Shown here: one piece after another, positions 45,077 to 54,775 of the stretch | Layout of the letters: every line of letters starts with the position of its first letter | Position numbering within the stretch: the stretch's first letter is position 1 | Source of the DNA: Marinomonas hwangdonensis | GTDB taxonomy: Bacteria; Pseudomonadota; Gammaproteobacteria; Pseudomonadales; Marinomonadaceae | Direction of reading: 5' to 3' | DNA: 64,000 bases | NCBI RefSeq assembly: GCF_003721245.1 | Contig: NZ_RIZG01000002.1 | Coordinates: 218,571 to 282,570, forward strand | Notes under the pieces: generated by a model | What the model was told of the DNA's origin: nothing | The model's input: the letters and a program-made list of their open reading frames with translations, nothing else | Databases searched by the model: none | Program-made: the position numbers and the translations under genes

Positions 45077-46375
45077 ATGAAGTTTCCCGGTCAACGCAAA
45101 CTCAAACACTACTTTCCTGTATCTCAACCCAAACCGACTTTGCCTACATCCGAAGTGAGACCTGACAAAGACACCTATATTGTTGGCTTAGATGAAACCA
45201 TTGTTGATGTGGTTGCTAATGTATCTGATCAATTTTTAGAGACGTTTAATATCCAAAAAGGATTATCAAACCTAGTCGATTCGGACACAGCATCCGCGAT
45301 TTATCAAGAGCTGACCGCCAATCAGTGTATTTCCGATCATTTTGCGGGCGGCACCATTGGCAACACCATTCATAACTATTCAGTGTTAGCCGATGATAAA
45401 TCTGTCTTGCTTGGCGTGATGTCTGCGAATATCACCCTAGGCTCTCCAGCTTATCATTATATCTGCCATACCAGCAGCAAAGTCGATATGAATCACCTAC
45501 AAGGTGTTCCCGGTGATATCGGCCGTGGTATCACCTTAATCACACCTGACGGTGAGCGCACCTTTGCGATTGCACCGGGTGACATGGACGAACTTAACAC
45601 CGAACATATCCCAGAACACATTGTTGCAGGTGCCGCCGCACTCGTCACCTGCGCCTATCCGTTGCGGCACCAGGGTAAACCCATAAAACCGGCTATGATA
45701 AAGGCGTTGAAGTACGCTCATCAACACCATGTACCAACTGTATTGACGTTAGGCACCAAACATCTTGTAGAAGAATATCAAGATGAGTTGCTTGCCCTTA
45801 TTAAAAACGACGTCAACGTGTTGGCGATGAACGAGTTAGAGGCTGAGGCCTTAACCGGACTATCCGATCCATTACAAGCTGCGAGTGTCATTTTAGACTA
45901 TGTTGATCTTGTGCTGCTCACGGCTGGGCCAGATGGCATGTATCTGTGTGGTTATACCGACGATGAATTTAAACGAGAAACCACGCACCCAATAAAATCA
46001 GGCAGTCTGGCTGATTTTAATCGCTGGGAGTTCAGCCGCCCCATGCTAAAGAGCGCGTGTAAGCAGCCTGTCAAAGTGTTTTCGCATATTGATCCTTACA
46101 TGGGAGGACCTGAAAAAATTCGCAACACCAATGGCGCAGGCGACGGCGCCTTGTCCGCTTTGCTTCACGACATCTCAGCAAACCACTTCCATAAGGAAAC
46201 CTTACCTAAGTCCAGCAAACATCTCGCGCCCTTTTTAACCTATTCTTCTTTTGCTCAAATTTGTAAATATTCTAACCGCGTAAGTTACGAAATACTGGCA
46301 CAAAACGCGTCCCGCTTATCACGAGGTTTGCCAGAACGAGAAGACAGCCTAGAAGAGGCTTATTGGGAAAGGTAA
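45077..46375 (+). CDS. gsk: Inosine-guanosine kinase
   Basis: Gsk phosphorylates guanosine and inosine to GMP/IMP in purine salvage. The 432-residue PfkB-family kinase aligns almost end to end with E. coli Gsk (434): it opens MKFPGQRKLKHYFPV, has FAGGTIGNT near residue 94, the C-terminal anion-hole motif NTNGAGDGALSALLHDI near 352, and ends LPEREDSLEEAYW. The terminator at 46421-46450 follows. Confidence 0.96.
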   Translation: MKFPGQRKLKHYFPVSQPKPTLPTSEVRPDKDTYIVGLDETIVDVVANVSDQFLETFNIQKGLSNLVDSDTASAIYQELTANQCISDHFAGGTIGNTIHNYSVLADDKSVLLGVMSANITLGSPAYHYICHTSSKVDMNHLQGVPGDIGRGITLITPDGERTFAIAPGDMDELNTEHIPEHIVAGAAALVTCAYPLRHQGKPIKPAMIKALKYAHQHHVPTVLTLGTKHLVEEYQDELLALIKNDVNVLAMNELEAEALTGLSDPLQAASVILDYVDLVLLTAGPDGMYLCGYTDDEFKRETTHPIKSGSLADFNRWEFSRPMLKSACKQPVKVFSHIDPYMGGPEKIRNTNGAGDGALSALLHDISANHFHKETLPKSSKHLAPFLTYSSFAQICKYSNRVSYEILAQNASRLSRGLPEREDSLEEAYWER

Positions 46376-46420
46376 CAAACAGCAATAGCCTGACGTAAAA
46401 ACAAAACAGACCTGAAAACA

Positions 46421-46450
46421 AAAAAGCCATGCTAAGCATGGCTTTTTTTT
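46421..46450. terminator. Bidirectional terminator between gsk and cheW
   Basis: AAAAAGCCATGCT and its complement flank a single base at the centre, with A and T runs on the sides, between the converging gsk and cheW genes. Confidence 0.92.
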
Positions 46451-46481
46451 ACGTATATTGAAGTGCACTTAGTGTGTTTGC

Positions 46482-46991
46482 TTAACTCATTGCTTCAATG
46501 CCAAGGGCATCATTGCGTTCAAACATACGATCAAGCTCCAGCAGAATCACTAGCTCTTCGTCTTTTTGATATACACCTTGAATAAACATCAAGGCTTCAT
46601 CATTACCCACACTTGGGCTTTGCTCGATCTCACCTTGATACAAGTAGAATACTTCTTGTACCGCATCGACCAACAAACCCACTTGCTCGCCATCATGTTC
46701 AATAATGATAATGCGAGTCTCGTCGGTAATAGTGCATTCTGGCAAACTAAAACGGACACGAGTGTCCACCACGGTCACCACATTACCACGCAAATTCACA
46801 ATGCCTAACACATAGGACGGGGCACCAGGAACAGGGGCGATTTCGCTATAACGAAGCACCTCTTTTATTTGCATGACGTTGATACCATAGGTTTCGTCGA
46901 TCAGCTTAAAAGTCAGATACTGCAACAACTCGCCTTTTTTTGTATCCGCTAAGGCTTTCCCATTTTCTTTAACAGGTGCTAATTCAGACAT
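46482..46991 (-). CDS. CheW-family chemotaxis coupling protein
   Basis: CheW links chemoreceptors to the kinase CheA. The 169-residue protein has the two SH3-like subdomains (YLTFKLIDETYGINVMQIKE, GIVNLRGNVVTVVDTR, and VGLLVDAVQEVFYL). It stands alone, far from a main chemotaxis cluster, so it is probably an extra CheW; it could serve the dCACHE receptor at 10 kb, among others. Confidence 0.93.
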   Translation of the reverse strand: MSELAPVKENGKALADTKKGELLQYLTFKLIDETYGINVMQIKEVLRYSEIAPVPGAPSYVLGIVNLRGNVVTVVDTRVRFSLPECTITDETRIIIIEHDGEQVGLLVDAVQEVFYLYQGEIEQSPSVGNDEALMFIQGVYQKDEELVILLELDRMFERNDALGIEAMS

Positions 46992-47097
46992 GGCTCACAT
47001 CCGTTTTCAATTTAATTTTAAATACTGTAGAACTCATCGCAAGGTTTGTCTAGATTAACCTCACTACGATGGTTCTACGAGCATAGTTTCGTAACAA

Positions 47098-47964
47098 TTA
47101 GTTATCTTGCTGAATACCAACAATAGTCCAATTTGCCTTGGCATCAGACATATTTTTCTCAAGGTGCCAAATTTCATTGGTTTCTGACGTTTCATCGCCT
47201 TCTTTGATCCAACCAGAAAACTGCAAAGAAATAGAAGCTGTCGAACCAATAAACTCACCACGGACCAAATCCACCATCAAGGAAACGACTTCTGTACGAG
47301 CTTTGTCATTTCCGTACTGTGCACGCTCTGCCACCAGCAAGTTGTATAGCTCTGGACTAACGTAGTCTAAGATTTCGTCAAAATTATTCTCATCCCATGC
47401 TTTTTGCAAAGTGATGTAATGATTTTTCGCTTCTGCCACAAAGGCTTGCTCATTAAAACCAGGTGGTAATTGAATGTCTGGCGTTGCACCGAAACCACTC
47501 ATTCCCGCCATTGGTGAAGGCTGAACACTGTCGCGAGTCGATTCAGGCATTTCACGGAACATACCGTTTGTGCCAGCTTGCTGAGCCGCTTCTGCTGCTG
47601 CACGGCGCTTCGGAGCAATAAAGAACTTGTAAACCAAGAAGCCAATCAGAGCAAACAGCAAGATATCTCCGAATGAGATACCATCAAACGCACCGCTGCC
47701 TAATAGAGCTGCAAAAATACCACCAGCCAATAGACCGCCAAGCAGACCACCGCCTAGACCGCCCAATAGCCCTGGCTTTTTGGTGCCCGCCGCAGCCGCT
47801 GTACTGGTAGGAGTCGCAGGCGCCGCTTTAGGTTTCGCAACAGAAAAGCTTTTACCAAAGCTCTTACCGCCACCCAATTTTTTAGCATGTACGTCAGCGC
47901 TGTAAGCGCCTGCACCAATCGCTAAAACAAACGCCATCAAGATGGCATATACAGATGTTTTCAC
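47098..47964 (-). CDS. Exported Tim44-like domain protein
   Basis: The 288-residue protein has a signal peptide (residues 1-27, ending near AHA), an Ala/Pro/Lys-rich linker, a Gly-rich hydrophobic stretch (GGLGGGLLGGLLAGGIFAAL), a TM helix (~100-118) and a C-terminal Tim44/MBA1-like domain from ~165 (FNEQAFVAEAKNHYITLQKA). Bacterial Tim44-domain proteins are membrane-associated and little studied. It follows trpS by 13 bp and is probably cotranscribed with it. Confidence 0.85.
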   Translation of the reverse strand: MKTSVYAILMAFVLAIGAGAYSADVHAKKLGGGKSFGKSFSVAKPKAAPATPTSTAAAAGTKKPGLLGGLGGGLLGGLLAGGIFAALLGSGAFDGISFGDILLFALIGFLVYKFFIAPKRRAAAEAAQQAGTNGMFREMPESTRDSVQPSPMAGMSGFGATPDIQLPPGFNEQAFVAEAKNHYITLQKAWDENNFDEILDYVSPELYNLLVAERAQYGNDKARTEVVSLMVDLVRGEFIGSTASISLQFSGWIKEGDETSETNEIWHLEKNMSDAKANWTIVGIQQDN

Positions 47965-47977
47965 TGGTTATCTCCTA

Positions 47978-48985
47978 TTATTTAAAATTGACTAGACCAA
48001 CGGCACTGCGTAGGTCTGAAATCATGTTTCTTGCTCGCGCTCGCGCTTTTTCGGCGCCTGCTTGCAGTATTTCTTCCACGTGAACTGGGTTCGCCATTAA
48101 CTCAAGATACTTTTCACGTGGCTCAGATAGTTGACCATTAATCAGAGCAAAAAGTTCCTTCTTCGCCTCACCCCATGCTATGCCATCGGCAAAGCTTTGA
48201 CGCATTTGCGCGGTTTGCTCAGGTGTCGCGAACGCTTTATAAATATCAAACACGACAGAGTCTTCAGGATCTTTCACTTCACCTGGCTCTAACAAGTTTG
48301 TTTTAATTTTATTGATACCTTTTTGTAGCTTTTTTTCAGTATCAAATAATGGAATCGTATTGTTGTAACTTTTGCTCATTTTACGGCCGTCTAAGCCTTT
48401 AAGAATAGAGCCTTCTTCACCAACAACGGCTTCAGGTAATACAAAATGCTCACCAAATAAATGATTAAAACGACCCGCAATGTCTCGCGCCATTTCGATA
48501 TGCTGTATTTGGTCACGACCAACCGGCACTTTGTGCGCGTTAAACGCCAAAATATCTGCCGCCATTAATACTGGGTAACAGAACAAGCCCATAGTAATAC
48601 CAAAATCTGGATCTTGGCCGTTCGCAAGATTTTCATCGACAGCGCCTTTATAAGCATGGGCGCGGTTCATCAAACCTTTAGCGGTTACACAAGTCAGTAG
48701 CCAATTCAATTCTGCAATTTCTGGAATATCAGATTGACGGTAGAAAGTTGCTTTATCAGTATCTAAGCCACACGCTAGCCAGGTCGCCGCAATTTCTAAA
48801 CGAGACTGTTTCACACGTTCTGGATCCTGACATTTGATCAACGCATGATAGTCCGCAAGGAAGAAGTACGATTCCGTATTTTCTTGACGGCTCGCTTCGA
48901 TCGCTGGACGAATTGCTCCCACATAGTTACCTAAGTGAGGCGTTCCTGTGGTAGTGACACCGGTTAAAACAATTTCTTTTGCCAT
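47978..48985 (-). CDS. trpS: Tryptophanyl-tRNA synthetase
   Basis: This class I synthetase charges tRNA-Trp. The 335-residue protein shows the HIGH-type motif ([10 protein letters not shown]) near residue 15 and the KMSKS motif ([14 protein letters not shown]) near 199; the length matches bacterial TrpS. No attenuator-like leader is obvious in the 140 bp upstream. It is followed closely by the Tim44-domain gene. Confidence 0.97.
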   Translation of the reverse strand: MAKEIVLTGVTTTGTPHLGNYVGAIRPAIEASRQENTESYFFLADYHALIKCQDPERVKQSRLEIAATWLACGLDTDKATFYRQSDIPEIAELNWLLTCVTAKGLMNRAHAYKGAVDENLANGQDPDFGITMGLFCYPVLMAADILAFNAHKVPVGRDQIQHIEMARDIAGRFNHLFGEHFVLPEAVVGEEGSILKGLDGRKMSKSYNNTIPLFDTEKKLQKGINKIKTNLLEPGEVKDPEDSVVFDIYKAFATPEQTAQMRQSFADGIAWGEAKKELFALINGQLSEPREKYLELMANPVHVEEILQAGAEKARARARNMISDLRSAVGLVNFK

Positions 48986-49125
48986 TGTTGCTACTCTTTC
49001 CTACTTTACACAATGTTTAAATGCCGCTTACCCTACCACAAAAAAACCACAGCAAGAATCACGCCGATGAATTATTTGCTCGCATTATCAATATCTTATT
49101 CAAAGTAATGCCGAATAGTAAAATA

Positions 49126-51060
49126 TCAATGCCAAAGCTCGTCGACAAGACCAGAATAACGCTGAATACGAGTGCTGGTCGCTGCCCGAATCAATCCGCT
49201 TGATCCCCACAAGGTAAACATCTTCTTCGCTCGAGTAATGCCCGTATAAAGCAATTCTTTGGTTAATACTGGCGATGGCGTCATGGGTAATAACAAGGCA
49301 ACTTGATCAAATTCAGAACCTTGGGACTTATGTACCGTCATCGCAAAGACCACTTCGAACTCACTCAAACGACTCGGTAACAAGCCGGTAAAAGAGCCAT
49401 CAGGCTGCATAAACCACACACGAAGACGCTGAAACTCATCGGGCATACAAAGGCCAATATCACCGTTAAACAAGCCTAATGCCGCATCGTTTCTCGTTAA
49501 CATCACCGCTTTTCCCGGATACCAAACATGGGGATCTTTTACTCGCCCACGTTGATAGAAATACTGTTCCAGCTGAGCATTCACCTTCTCGACACCAAAT
49601 TCACCTTGGCGAACCGCCGTCAAAATCTGATAACGTGAAAACACCTCATAAAGCTTGGCAATATCAAAATTCTGACGCACCGCTTCCCAGTAGTCGTCAT
49701 AACCTTTGGCCAAGGTCGCGATATCGGCTTTGGTTTGCCCTTCTTCTGGTGCTCGCCACTCAACATCAGCGTAATTAGACTGCAGACAACGCAAAACAGC
49801 CTGACTGTCGCCTGCGTTCATGGCTTTTGCCAAGTGTCCGATGCCACTATTAGCGTCAAAGCGATAACTGGTGCGTAACAAAGTAAGCGCTCGGCTAATT
49901 GGCGGAGCCGACGGGTTACCAAATTGCGCAAGGTTTTCTCCAGTCAAATTGGCAAGCCGATCAGCCCACTCTGGTTGGAAATAGACATTATCAATGCCAT
50001 AAGATAAATCCCCAAGCACACTGCCCGCCTCCACAGAAGCAAGCTGGTCTTTGTCTCCAAGTAAGATCAATCGTCCATGGGGCGGCATCGCATCGATCAA
50101 TTTCGCCATCATCGGCAAATCCACCATGGACACTTCATCCACCAGCAACACATCCAGATGCAGAGGGTTTTCTTTGTTATGTTTAAAACGGCTACGCCCA
50201 AATTCACTGCCTAATAAGCGATGCAAAGTACTGGCTTGCTCTGGAATGGCGAGCTTAACCTCATCACTTAATGGTAAATCCGCTTTGGCTTTTGAAATAG
50301 ATTCCGTCAGCCGCGCCGCCGCTTTGCCTGTTGGCGCAGCAAGTTCAATACGCAGCACTTTGCCTTCCGCCATTGACTGAGCCACCAGCAAAGCCAACAA
50401 CCTAGTTACCGTTGTTGTCTTCCCGGTTCCTGGGCCACCGCTGACCACCGAGAAAGGCAAGCTCGCCGCGTTGGCGACGGCGACTTTTTGCCAATCCACC
50501 TCTTCAGCTTGATTAGGAAAAAGTTGCGCTAATAAACCGGCATCCACAGCAAAAGGCGCAACAGAAAATTGCCCTTCGAGATAATTCAGTACCTGTTGCT
50601 CATATTGGAAATAACGATACAAATACAAACGCGTGCCAGCCAATACCATCGGACGCTCAGTGACGCTCTCTGCTAACGAAACCAAACGACTCGCCTGTAA
50701 GGCTTCACACCAAGCAGCAACACTCTTCACGCCGCTATTGCCTAACGCCGTTCGTAACTCGTCTAGGTCAATGCCTTCTGGTGGTCTTTGCCAAATGGTC
50801 GCCAGATCAATGCAAATATGACCTGCACCAAGATAAGCGCTGCACAAAGCACCGGCGATATGAACAGCACTATGACCTTGGTCAGGATTGCCTTCTTTGA
50901 CGTGTTGAGCCAATTGCTCAATCCACTGGCAATCAATCGCTCGCAATACGCCTTTGGCCTGCCAATCTGACAAACTGAATGATGTTACTACCGGAGAATT
51001 TTCCTCAAGCGTTTTTTCATTGAGAGAGTCGAGCAAACCTAGCTGATTAGAAAAGTCCAT
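49126..51060 (-). CDS. recD: Exodeoxyribonuclease V alpha subunit
   Basis: RecD is the 5'-3' helicase of the RecBCD recombination machine. The protein is 644 residues from ATG 51060, which follows GAGG and overlaps the recB end by 14 bases; a longer frame (51102) lacks a site. It shows Walker A GGPGTGKTTTVTRLLALL near residue 210, Walker B LLVDEVSMVDLPMM and the C-terminal helicase motif VHKSQGSEFDQV. It is last in the recC-recB-recD operon. Confidence 0.95.
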   Translation of the reverse strand: MDFSNQLGLLDSLNEKTLEENSPVVTSFSLSDWQAKGVLRAIDCQWIEQLAQHVKEGNPDQGHSAVHIAGALCSAYLGAGHICIDLATIWQRPPEGIDLDELRTALGNSGVKSVAAWCEALQASRLVSLAESVTERPMVLAGTRLYLYRYFQYEQQVLNYLEGQFSVAPFAVDAGLLAQLFPNQAEEVDWQKVAVANAASLPFSVVSGGPGTGKTTTVTRLLALLVAQSMAEGKVLRIELAAPTGKAAARLTESISKAKADLPLSDEVKLAIPEQASTLHRLLGSEFGRSRFKHNKENPLHLDVLLVDEVSMVDLPMMAKLIDAMPPHGRLILLGDKDQLASVEAGSVLGDLSYGIDNVYFQPEWADRLANLTGENLAQFGNPSAPPISRALTLLRTSYRFDANSGIGHLAKAMNAGDSQAVLRCLQSNYADVEWRAPEEGQTKADIATLAKGYDDYWEAVRQNFDIAKLYEVFSRYQILTAVRQGEFGVEKVNAQLEQYFYQRGRVKDPHVWYPGKAVMLTRNDAALGLFNGDIGLCMPDEFQRLRVWFMQPDGSFTGLLPSRLSEFEVVFAMTVHKSQGSEFDQVALLLPMTPSPVLTKELLYTGITRAKKMFTLWGSSGLIRAATSTRIQRYSGLVDELWH

Positions 51061-54000
51061 ATTGCACCGCCTCGTTATTTTCTGGCTTATCTCTTTCTCC
51101 ACTAAACAGTTTGTCTAAAGCGGTTAAATGCTCAAGACTTAAACGGCTTTGGAAAATGCCTGTTTGCTGTTCTGGCTGCATGCCGCGCAGGAACAAATAC
51201 ACCACGCCGCCAACATGTTTGTCGTAATCATAATTTGGCAAACGCTGCTTCAACAAGCGATGCAAAGCCAAGGTATAAAGTTGATATTGCAAGTCGTATC
51301 TGTGCTCGGCGATGGCGTGAACTAGCTTGTCTGGCTCGTAATCGGCAAAGTCGTCACCCAAGTAATTCGACTTATAATCCAGCACGTAATAACGACCTTG
51401 GTATTCGAACAGTAAATCGATAAAGCCTTTTAACATGCCTTTTAATGGACGATCCTGAATCATCGGTGCGACTCTCGACACCACATCATGCTCACGAGAA
51501 ATACGATCCAGCTGCAAGGCGTTCATGCCCGTCACCGGAATAAAAAATTCCATCTCTTTGCGACAAGCAGACGGCGCCAAACTCCCCAGACTCATCCCCG
51601 CCATTAACTCGGTGTTAACGATATCAGGCAACCATTCGCTCAATACGTCTTGCCAGTCATCGAAACCCTGACGCTGATAGAAATCGGCCATCAGCTTATG
51701 GTGACTGGTTTTTAATAAATCTTTAAAGCTTGGATTAGCAGACACATCATGCAGCGCTTTGCCTTCCAGCGTGTCATGCAAGAACGTCCCAGGCTTTGCG
51801 CCTTTGGGAAAGCTGAAACGATTTTGTTGTGGTTCCTTTTGTTGTGGTTCCAATGGCGACTCAGGCACTTCCATATTGTCCAGCAAAGGATCGACAAAAC
51901 GCGTCATCTCATCCAAACCGGGCACACTTTCATCGTGATGTTCTTTGTCTTCCACCACCAGCGAGGAATAACTGCCGACCCACCAATCACGTTCCACACG
52001 ACCAGTAAAATTTCGTGCATGAGGTTCGATCAATTCGTCCTGCACCTTATTAAAAGCCGCCATTTTGAATCGTGGTAAACGCTGTGGTTCTTCAGGCAAA
52101 TCCAATAACTGCATTTGACCGTCTTGATAACGCTCACAAAGACGTTCGATACTTGGATACAAATCGCCAGCCTCAAGCGACTCGCCTTCGCCAATCAAAG
52201 CACCAACACCACTAAGATGAACATCCGACATGGCACCACGCGTCTTATTAGACTTTTTGCCCACTTCCATAGAACCAATAAAACAGGCCTCTTTGGAGCG
52301 GGTTAACGCCACATAAGCCAAACGAATTTCTGCCGCGTACAGCTCTTCTTTGTGCTGCTCGGTTTGCGCTTCATCAGGATCAATGGCAATCCACAGTTGC
52401 TGCTGCGCATCATGATACAAAGCGGAACTGTCCTGATCATGATATGGCGTAAACGCGAAAGGCAAATAAACTATTGGATATTCCAAGCCCTTACTTTTGT
52501 GAATGGTAACAATCCGCACCAATTCTGCATCGGTTTCAAGGCGAATCTTTTGCTCGTCACTGTTGCCATTGGGGTTTTGAATCGCCAACCTGAGATAACG
52601 TAAAACGCCTTCTTTGGAATCCAACTCAAGAGACTTCTGCTGTAGTTTTTCGGTCAAATGCAGAAAATCGGTCAAGCGACGTTCGCCACCAGTATGACTG
52701 AGCATATTCGCCGCCAAGGCAACGTCCTGCATAAACTCACGTAACATGGGCAACAAACCTTGCTTGTCCCAGAGTTCCAAATAATCTCGGAACGCTTGCC
52801 CCCATTTCTCATACACCACGTCATCGTGATTTAACGTATCCAAGTCTTCCAGTGACCAATCGACCAAGCTGGTCGCCAAGGCCGAACGCAGTTTACTTTC
52901 TTGTCCATTGGATAAGATCGCCGTCAGCACGATCAATAATTCTCGTGCCTCGACCGTTTCAAACACCGAACCTTTGTCACTCAAATACACACTGGCGATG
53001 CCGCGCTGACGCAATGCATCTTTCAAGGCATTCGCTTGGCTAAAGTTAGTCACCAATAAGGCAACATCTTTTGGTCGCACGCCTTTGCCATCAATAAGCG
53101 CAGAGCCTTGCTGCCCTTCTAGCAACAACTCATGAAGATGCGCCGCGCAGGACTCCGCCATGGTTTGACGATATTCTTTGGCGGAAACTGGCTCGTCACT
53201 GCGTTGATACAAAAACTGCAATGCGGCTTGCGTTTGACCCTGTCGAGAAAAACCACCCGCCACGCCACGGTCTTGTACTTCAACAAAGGGAATCCCGGTG
53301 ACGCGAAAGGGTTCCGCTTGCGTAGTAAAAAGCCCATTCACCGACTGAATCATTGCCGCAGAAGAACGGTAATTGGTTGCCAAAGAATACACGCTGTCGA
53401 CACGTTTTTTTGCTGCCAAATAGGTGTAAATGTCCGCGCCACGAAAAGCATAAATCGCCTGCTTTGGATCACCAATCATGATCAAGCCTAAGGTATTTTG
53501 ATCAACAGTCGCTGGTGCATAAATGGTGGAGAAAATCCGATACTGCACCGCATCCGTATCTTGAAATTCGTCGATCAAAGCAATCGGATAAAGATGACGA
53601 ATGCGTTCGGCTAATTTGCCCGCTTCGTCTTTCGTTAGCGCCACATCAAGAGAAGTTAGCAAATCGGTAAAGGTCAGCGATTGCGTGCTGCGCTTCCAGC
53701 GTTTCATGCGTTCTTGGGTTTGCTGCCAAAGCTGAGTTAGCAACACCGCTTTTAATCGCCCCGCATTGGGAAAGCTTTCACGCAAAGACTGCACCAAGCC
53801 AAAAAATTCGTGAGCCGGCAAATCGCCGCCTTTGCTCAATCGACTTGCGTGTTCATTGCTATCAAATTTCTCAAGGCTTTTATCTAGTTCAAAACGCGTC
53901 GAGTTCGCCCATTGCGTCATGGCTTGAATGTCTTTCGACGGATCTTTGCGCCAAAAAGTGCGTTTAATGCCACTGCGCTCAAGGGCATCAATAATATCTT

Positions 54001-54775
54001 GCGACTGAGCGAGCCACATGGCACGAACCGCTGCCATGGTTTGTTGAGCCTGACTTAGCGCACTTTCCCAATCGTAATCTGGCACGGCAATTTTGGCGTC
54101 AGGCTGGTTATTCAATAAATATAAGTCTTTCAACAAAGCATCTGGATTCGACCAAATCGGCTGAATCAAGGCGGCTTTGGTGTCGTCCATCGGATAAAAC
54201 ACACTGCGCCAAACGTCTTTCACCGCCATAGACAATGGGGCTAACTCGTCAGTCTCAATGGTTTGTTGGAACAACATGCGGCTTTCAAAAGCGTTTTGAC
54301 TCAGCATACGCTGACAAAAGCCATGAATGGTAAACACCGCGGCTTCGTCCATTTGCTTTTCGGCATACAGTAGCTTTTCTATGGCGCCTGCACTTTGCTC
54401 GGCTGACATTTGCGCCATCCAATCCGCCAGAAACACATCGCTGCTTTCGCCTTGTAATAAGGCTTTTCGCGCGGCACGTATGCGTCCACGAATCCGTGCT
54501 TTTAGTTCGGCGGTAGCGGCTTCGGTAAAAGTCACCACCAAGATTTGATCCACCGTTAGCGGTTTATCTAAATCTCTACTATTTCCAGATAAAGGCTGCC
54601 CAGTCGGCACCAGCAAGCGCAAATACAAGTTCGCAATGGTGTAAGTTTTCCCTGTACCCGCGCTGGCTTCGATTAGGCGTTTGCCAAACAATGGGAAGTT
54701 TAAGGCGTTTAGCGGCTCAGGAATCATGTTCAAGGCTTCTGCATTAACAGAAACTAGGTCGTTAGAAAGACTCAT
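51047..54775 (-). CDS. recB: Exodeoxyribonuclease V beta subunit
   Basis: RecB is the 3'-5' helicase and nuclease of RecBCD. The 1242-residue protein has the UvrD-type Walker [20 protein letters not shown] near residue 38, LIDEFQDTDAVQYRIF for Walker B, VTIHKSKGLEYPIVYLPF, and the C-terminal nuclease motif (YVLDYKSNYLG, catalytic D and K). The ATG overlaps the recC stop by four bases. The length is somewhat longer than E. coli RecB (1180). Confidence 0.96.
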   Translation of the reverse strand: MSLSNDLVSVNAEALNMIPEPLNALNFPLFGKRLIEASAGTGKTYTIANLYLRLLVPTGQPLSGNSRDLDKPLTVDQILVVTFTEAATAELKARIRGRIRAARKALLQGESSDVFLADWMAQMSAEQSAGAIEKLLYAEKQMDEAAVFTIHGFCQRMLSQNAFESRMLFQQTIETDELAPLSMAVKDVWRSVFYPMDDTKAALIQPIWSNPDALLKDLYLLNNQPDAKIAVPDYDWESALSQAQQTMAAVRAMWLAQSQDIIDALERSGIKRTFWRKDPSKDIQAMTQWANSTRFELDKSLEKFDSNEHASRLSKGGDLPAHEFFGLVQSLRESFPNAGRLKAVLLTQLWQQTQERMKRWKRSTQSLTFTDLLTSLDVALTKDEAGKLAERIRHLYPIALIDEFQDTDAVQYRIFSTIYAPATVDQNTLGLIMIGDPKQAIYAFRGADIYTYLAAKKRVDSVYSLATNYRSSAAMIQSVNGLFTTQAEPFRVTGIPFVEVQDRGVAGGFSRQGQTQAALQFLYQRSDEPVSAKEYRQTMAESCAAHLHELLLEGQQGSALIDGKGVRPKDVALLVTNFSQANALKDALRQRGIASVYLSDKGSVFETVEARELLIVLTAILSNGQESKLRSALATSLVDWSLEDLDTLNHDDVVYEKWGQAFRDYLELWDKQGLLPMLREFMQDVALAANMLSHTGGERRLTDFLHLTEKLQQKSLELDSKEGVLRYLRLAIQNPNGNSDEQKIRLETDAELVRIVTIHKSKGLEYPIVYLPFAFTPYHDQDSSALYHDAQQQLWIAIDPDEAQTEQHKEELYAAEIRLAYVALTRSKEACFIGSMEVGKKSNKTRGAMSDVHLSGVGALIGEGESLEAGDLYPSIERLCERYQDGQMQLLDLPEEPQRLPRFKMAAFNKVQDELIEPHARNFTGRVERDWWVGSYSSLVVEDKEHHDESVPGLDEMTRFVDPLLDNMEVPESPLEPQQKEPQQNRFSFPKGAKPGTFLHDTLEGKALHDVSANPSFKDLLKTSHHKLMADFYQRQGFDDWQDVLSEWLPDIVNTELMAGMSLGSLAPSACRKEMEFFIPVTGMNALQLDRISREHDVVSRVAPMIQDRPLKGMLKGFIDLLFEYQGRYYVLDYKSNYLGDDFADYEPDKLVHAIAEHRYDLQYQLYTLALHRLLKQRLPNYDYDKHVGGVVYLFLRGMQPEQQTGIFQSRLSLEHLTALDKLFSGERDKPENNEAVQYGLF